Of a stretch of 39,604 bases of DNA, positions 36,302 to 39,604 are shown in pieces (position 1 is the stretch's first letter; the number at the start of each line of letters is the position of its first letter). Both the position numbers and the translations under genes were made by a program. The notes below the pieces were generated by a model that saw only the letters and a program-made list of their open reading frames with translations, searched no databases and had not been told where the DNA came from. The DNA is from Paracoccaceae bacterium (GTDB lineage Bacteria; Pseudomonadota; Alphaproteobacteria; Rhodobacterales; Rhodobacteraceae): positions 1 to 39,604 of the forward strand of contig JAABTV010000019.1 in the NCBI GenBank assembly GCA_011389685.1, given 5' to 3'.

Positions 36302-37003
36302 ATGTCGAAGATCGCCCTTGTGGACGATGACAGGAATATCCTGACATCCGTGGCCATGACCCTTGAGGCCGAAGGGTTCGAGGTCGAAACCTATCACGAC
36401 GGACAGCAGGCGCTGGACGCTTTCAACCGCAAGATGCCCGACATGGCGGTGCTGGACATCAAGATGCCGCGCATGGACGGGATGGACCTGTTGCAGCGGC
36501 TCCGCCAGAAAAGCCAGATGCCGGTGATCTTCCTGACTTCCAAGGATGACGAGATCGATGAGGTCCTGGGCCTGCGCATGGGCGCGGATGACTATGTGAA
36601 GAAACCGTTTTCCCAACGGCTCCTGGTCGAGCGGATCCGCGCGCTTCTGCGCCGTCAGGATGCGGTAGCGGGCGATATCGTGGGCGACACCGAAGAGACC
36701 AAGGTGATGGAACGCGGCGAGTTGCGGATGGACCCGCTGCGTCATGCCGTCGCGTGGAAGGGGCAGGACGTGTCGCTGACCGTGACCGAATTCCTGTTGT
36801 TGCAGGCGCTGGCGCAGCGCCCCGGTTTCGTCAAGTCGCGCGATCAGCTGATGGATGTGGCCTATGACGATCAGGTCTATGTTGACGATCGCACCATCGA
36901 CAGCCATATCAAGCGCCTGCGCAAGAAGATGCGCAGCGTCGATCCCGAATTCTCGGCGATCGAGACGCTTTACGGGATTGGCTACCGTTACAACGAAGAA
37001 TAA
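36302..37003 (+). CDS. chvI: response regulator ChvI
   Basis: An OmpR-family two-component regulator of 233 residues. The N-terminal receiver domain has the phosphoacceptor D52 in [12 protein letters not shown] and the conserved lysine in DDYVKKPF. The C-terminal winged helix (about 140-230) includes [26 protein letters not shown] and [18 protein letters not shown]. Position beside pckA and directly before chvG identifies it as ChvI (ExoR-ChvG-ChvI type) of alphaproteobacteria, which responds to acid and envelope stress. The start is fixed by AAGGA before 36302. Confidence 0.95.
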   Translation: MSKIALVDDDRNILTSVAMTLEAEGFEVETYHDGQQALDAFNRKMPDMAVLDIKMPRMDGMDLLQRLRQKSQMPVIFLTSKDDEIDEVLGLRMGADDYVKKPFSQRLLVERIRALLRRQDAVAGDIVGDTEETKVMERGELRMDPLRHAVAWKGQDVSLTVTEFLLLQALAQRPGFVKSRDQLMDVAYDDQVYVDDRTIDSHIKRLRKKMRSVDPEFSAIETLYGIGYRYNEE

Positions 37004-37063
37004 ACGGGACGATGAGTGAACCGGGCGACAACCGCTTCGGGTTGGCCCGACCGAGGGGTGAAT

Positions 37064-38758
37064 GTGCGCGACATGGCGCCGGAACGCGATGGTGATATTG
37101 TTCTTGGGGACGATTTTGTCGCCCCGAACAGCACTGTTGACGACGAATTGCGCGTCAGCCGGGAAAAGCGCAACCTGTTCCTGCTCAGAGGCTCGCCGCT
37201 CGCACGCAAGATCATTACCTTCAACCTGATCGCGCTCAATGTGCTGGTCGCGGGGATTCTCTATCTCAACTCGTCGCGTGACGGGCTGGCGCAGCAGCGC
37301 GCGCGCGGCCTGATGGCCGAAGCCACGCTGATCTCGAACGTGTTCGAGGCGGCGATCCGAACCGGCGCGCCGGTCGATCTTGCCGCCGCAGACGGGCTTG
37401 ACGCGGGCGCGGTTCTCGACGGGCTCGACCTGCGGCGCGGGGTGCAGGCCTTTGTGTTCGACAGGGCCGGAACGCTGGTCGGCACGGTCGGCGGGCGTGG
37501 CATCGGCGCGGCCTTCGATGACCCCCAAGGCGACAGCCGCACGGTCCTGACCGACGGGCTGAGCTGGATGTGGGAGCAGCTTTCGGTGGTGTTCGGGGGC
37601 GAGGCGCCCGCGCGGGTGCTGATCGCCGTCGAGGAGCAGGCGCGCGGGCTGGTTTCACCGACCCTGCGCAACGGCCCGCAGGTTGCCCCGGGCAGCGCGG
37701 GCGAGGGGCGGGTGTTTACCGTGGCCACCCCGATCCGGCAGGATGGAAAACCGGTGGCGGTGGTGGCGCTGGCCGCCACCTCGGGCGAGATCGACCGGCT
37801 GGTCCGGGTCGAGCGTGAGCGGGTGCTCCAGATGTTCATCGTCGGCACGCTGGTCTCGATCGGGCTCAGCCTGGTGCTGGCCTCTACCATCGCCAACCCG
37901 ATTTCGGACCTTGCCGCCGCCGCCGAGATCGGACGCGACCGCGACAACCGCAATCGCGGGCCGCGCCGGATCCGCATCCCCGACCTGACCGCCCGACCCG
38001 ACGAGATCGGCCGCCTGTCGGGTGCGTTGCGCGGCATGGTGGCCGCGCTTTATGACCGGATCGACAGCAACGAACAATTCGCCGCCGACGTGGCCCACGA
38101 GATCAAGAACCCGCTGGCCAGCCTGCGCAGCGCCGTGGGCAGCCTGCGCATGGTCAAGAAGGAAGAGCACCGCGACAAGCTGCTCGACGTGATCGAACAT
38201 GACGTGCGCCGGCTCGACCGCCTGGTCAGCGACATCTCCAACGCCTCGCGGCTCGACAGCGAGCTGGTCAAGGAAGAACAGGAAAGCTTTGATCTGCTCA
38301 AGATGCTGGGCAACCTGTGCCAGTTCCTTGGCGAGGACGCCAAGAAGAAGGGCATCGACTTCATCACCGACCTGCCACAGGGCCCGATCATCATCAACGG
38401 GCTCGAGGCGCGGCTGGCGCAGGTGTTCGTCAATCTCATCACCAACGGGATTTCGTTTTGCGAAGAGGGCGACGCGATCCGCGTCTGGGCCCGCAAACGC
38501 GAGAACCGGGTTCTGGTGGTGGTCGAGGATACCGGCCCCGGCATTCCCGAACAGGCGCTGACCAAGGTGTTCAAGCGCTTCTATTCCGAACGCCCCGAGG
38601 GGCAGTTCGGCAACAATTCGGGCCTTGGCCTGGCGATCTCGAAACAGATCGTCGAGGCGCATGACGGGGTGATCTGGGCCGAGAACATCCGTCCCACCGA
38701 TGCCGACGCCGCCTCGGACCCGCTGGGCGCGCGGTTCGTCGTCGGCCTGCCGCTTTGA
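37064..38758 (+). CDS. chvG: sensor histidine kinase ChvG
   Basis: This membrane histidine kinase is the partner of ChvI. A cytosolic N-terminal arm leads to a transmembrane helix (KIITFNLIALNVLVAGILYL), a periplasmic sensor region of about 200 residues and a second helix (MFIVGTLVSIGLSLVLAS). HAMP follows, then the HisKA box with the phosphoacceptor in DVAHEIKNPLASLRSAV and a catalytic ATPase domain (VVEDTGPGIPEQA, NNSGLGLAIS). I prefer GTG 37064 (GAGGGG five nt upstream, 564 residues). An ATG at 37073 or GTG at 37016 is possible. It lies 60 nt after chvI and 3 nt before hprK. Confidence 0.93.
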   Translation: MRDMAPERDGDIVLGDDFVAPNSTVDDELRVSREKRNLFLLRGSPLARKIITFNLIALNVLVAGILYLNSSRDGLAQQRARGLMAEATLISNVFEAAIRTGAPVDLAAADGLDAGAVLDGLDLRRGVQAFVFDRAGTLVGTVGGRGIGAAFDDPQGDSRTVLTDGLSWMWEQLSVVFGGEAPARVLIAVEEQARGLVSPTLRNGPQVAPGSAGEGRVFTVATPIRQDGKPVAVVALAATSGEIDRLVRVERERVLQMFIVGTLVSIGLSLVLASTIANPISDLAAAAEIGRDRDNRNRGPRRIRIPDLTARPDEIGRLSGALRGMVAALYDRIDSNEQFAADVAHEIKNPLASLRSAVGSLRMVKKEEHRDKLLDVIEHDVRRLDRLVSDISNASRLDSELVKEEQESFDLLKMLGNLCQFLGEDAKKKGIDFITDLPQGPIIINGLEARLAQVFVNLITNGISFCEEGDAIRVWARKRENRVLVVVEDTGPGIPEQALTKVFKRFYSERPEGQFGNNSGLGLAISKQIVEAHDGVIWAENIRPTDADAASDPLGARFVVGLPL

Positions 38759-38761
38759 TCC

Positions 38762-39196
38762 ATGGCCGGGGCCCCTGAACCCGGCGAAATCCTGCACGCC
38801 AGTTGCATCGCCCTCGCCGGGCGCGGGGTTCTCATCCGCGGGGCGTCGGGGACCGGCAAATCGGCGCTGGCGCTGCAACTCATGGCGCTCGGGGCCGGGC
38901 TGGTTGCCGATGACCGGGTGATCGTAAAGCGCGCGGGCGCGCGTCTGATCGCGTCCTGCCCGCCCGCGATCGCGGGCCGCATCGAGGCGCGGTTCGTCGG
39001 GCTGCTGCGGGCCGACGCGGTGGGGCCGGTGCCCCTGGCGCTGGTCGTCGACCTCGACCGGGCCGAGACCGAACGGCTTCCGCCGCATCGCCGCACAAGT
39101 GTTCTGGGCCTTGAGCTGGCTTTGCTTCACAATGTCGGGACGGGCCATTTCCCGGCCGCGATTCGACAATATCTCGTGGGTGGGCGAGGCGATTGA
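38762..39196 (+). CDS. hprK: HPr kinase/phosphorylase, short alphaproteobacterial form
   Basis: A 144-residue protein with a Walker [13 protein letters not shown] at about 27-38, followed by [11 protein letters not shown]. It corresponds to the C-terminal kinase domain alone; the N-terminal domain of Firmicutes HprK is absent, as is usual in alphaproteobacteria. It should phosphorylate HPr in the nitrogen/carbon PTS relay. Its start follows the chvG stop by 3 nt, and its TGA overlaps an ATG of the next frame (TGATG). With chvI-chvG and rapZ it forms a conserved operon. Confidence 0.92.
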   Translation: MAGAPEPGEILHASCIALAGRGVLIRGASGTGKSALALQLMALGAGLVADDRVIVKRAGARLIASCPPAIAGRIEARFVGLLRADAVGPVPLALVVDLDRAETERLPPHRRTSVLGLELALLHNVGTGHFPAAIRQYLVGGRGD

Positions 39197-39234
39197 TGCT
39201 GCCGCCCCTGACCCGAGATACGGAGACCGAAACC

Positions 39235-39604
39235 ATGTCCGATGCCGCGCGCACAGCCCCCGATGAGCCCGTCAGCCATCCTGACGCCGGGGCCGGGCGG
39301 GGCGAAACCCCGCTGCGCCGCGTTCTTGTCACCGGCCCTTCGGGGGCCGGGCGGTCCACGGCGATCCGGGTGCTGGAGGACCTGGGATACGAGGCGATCG
39401 ACAATCTGCCCCTGTCGCTGATGCCGCGGCTGCTGGACGGGCCGGGACATGACCGGCCGCTGGCCCTGGGCATCGACACGCGGAATCGCGAGTTCTCGGC
39501 CAATGGGCTGATCGAGATGATCGACGCGATCGGCCACGGCCCGGGTCGACGGCTCGAGGTGCTCTATCTCGATTGCGGTGAGGATGTGCTGTTGCGACGG
39601 TTTT
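39235..39604 (+). CDS. rapZ: RNase adapter protein RapZ (5' part, cut by window edge)
   Basis: The visible part encodes the P-loop GPSGAGRS, in which Arg replaces the Walker lysine, a variant I know from alphaproteobacterial members. [17 protein letters not shown] and [14 protein letters not shown] follow; all are typical of RapZ (YvcJ). RapZ binds nucleotides and in E. coli controls amino-sugar small RNAs. Two starts are possible: ATG 39235 with GGAG at good spacing (chosen), or ATG 39196 overlapping the hprK stop, which would add 13 residues. The C-terminal part lies beyond the window. Confidence 0.92.
   Translation, partial: MSDAARTAPDEPVSHPDAGAGRGETPLRRVLVTGPSGAGRSTAIRVLEDLGYEAIDNLPLSLMPRLLDGPGHDRPLALGIDTRNREFSANGLIEMIDAIGHGPGRRLEVLYLDCGEDVLLRRF

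Noticed and set aside
37012..37095. 27-codon frame starting ATG at 37012 just before chvG
   Set aside because: It overlaps the chvG 5' region in another frame and shows no conserved content; it is more likely an accident of the intergenic sequence.
1..39604. CRISPR array, insertion sequence with transposase, prophage, tRNA or rRNA
   Set aside because: No regularly spaced repeats, transposase or integrase motifs, phage structural genes or cloverleaf sequences were recognised on either strand.

Overview
The window is a high-GC, gene-dense piece of an alphaproteobacterial chromosome, most likely from a Rhodobacteraceae (Roseobacter-group) bacterium. Four things point there: the pckA / chvI-chvG-hprK-rapZ arrangement; a methylsuccinyl-CoA dehydrogenase of the ethylmalonyl-CoA pathway; an SOS box of the alphaproteobacterial GTTC-N7-GTTC type; and a nucleoside-salvage operon, fused indolepyruvate oxidoreductase and carnitine-catabolism genes typical of marine heterotrophs. 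I recognised no tRNA, rRNA, CRISPR array, transposase or prophage.

Layout. 1-493: left edge with a possible truncated gene and hairpin-rich DNA downstream of upp. 494-5177 (minus): nucleoside-salvage operon cdd-deoA-deoB-add-upp, with two ATGA stop/start overlaps and an 11-bp inverted repeat enclosing the first ribosome-binding site. 5257-6774 (minus): asnB-type asparagine synthetase. 7085-13063 (plus): maeB, prpE and a class II HMG-CoA reductase, with stacked dyads before prpE. 13206-18654: nadK, glyA, a class V aminotransferase-fold protein and metG. 18797-21250: MFS permease, dtd, Hsp20. 21304-25529 (minus): fused indolepyruvate:ferredoxin oxidoreductase and an ImuA-like gene with a LexA box. 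25637-27271 (minus): a lower-GC polytopic membrane protein with an EamA-like core and an extra C-terminal region. 27518-31841: a two-gene carnitine-to-glycine-betaine module (BKACE plus carnitine dehydrogenase/thioesterase) and methylsuccinyl-CoA dehydrogenase. 31991-34115: a sulfur-flavoured cluster (TauE/SafE permease, rhodanese fused to a HigA-type HTH, DsrC/TusE-like protein) around a large composite palindrome. 34299-39604: pckA, divergent from chvI-chvG-hprK-rapZ.

Functionally much of the window concerns carbon entering as C2/C3 acids, nucleosides, amino acids and osmolytes. Propionyl-CoA synthetase and Mcd feed or form the propionyl-CoA/ethylmalonyl-CoA routes, MaeB and PckA draw C4 acids back to C3, and ChvG/ChvI with the HprK/RapZ genes supply envelope and PTS-linked control next to pckA.

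The most unusual signals are: a rhodanese-HigA fusion beside a DsrC-like protein that keeps only one of the two family cysteines; an SOS-boxed imuA-like gene with no imuB or dnaE2 nearby; a roughly 237-bp MITE-like palindrome; two non-coding repeat families; a 15-bp operator-like direct repeat at exactly 20-bp spacing between pckA and chvI; and a start-codon hairpin before the nucleoside-salvage operon.
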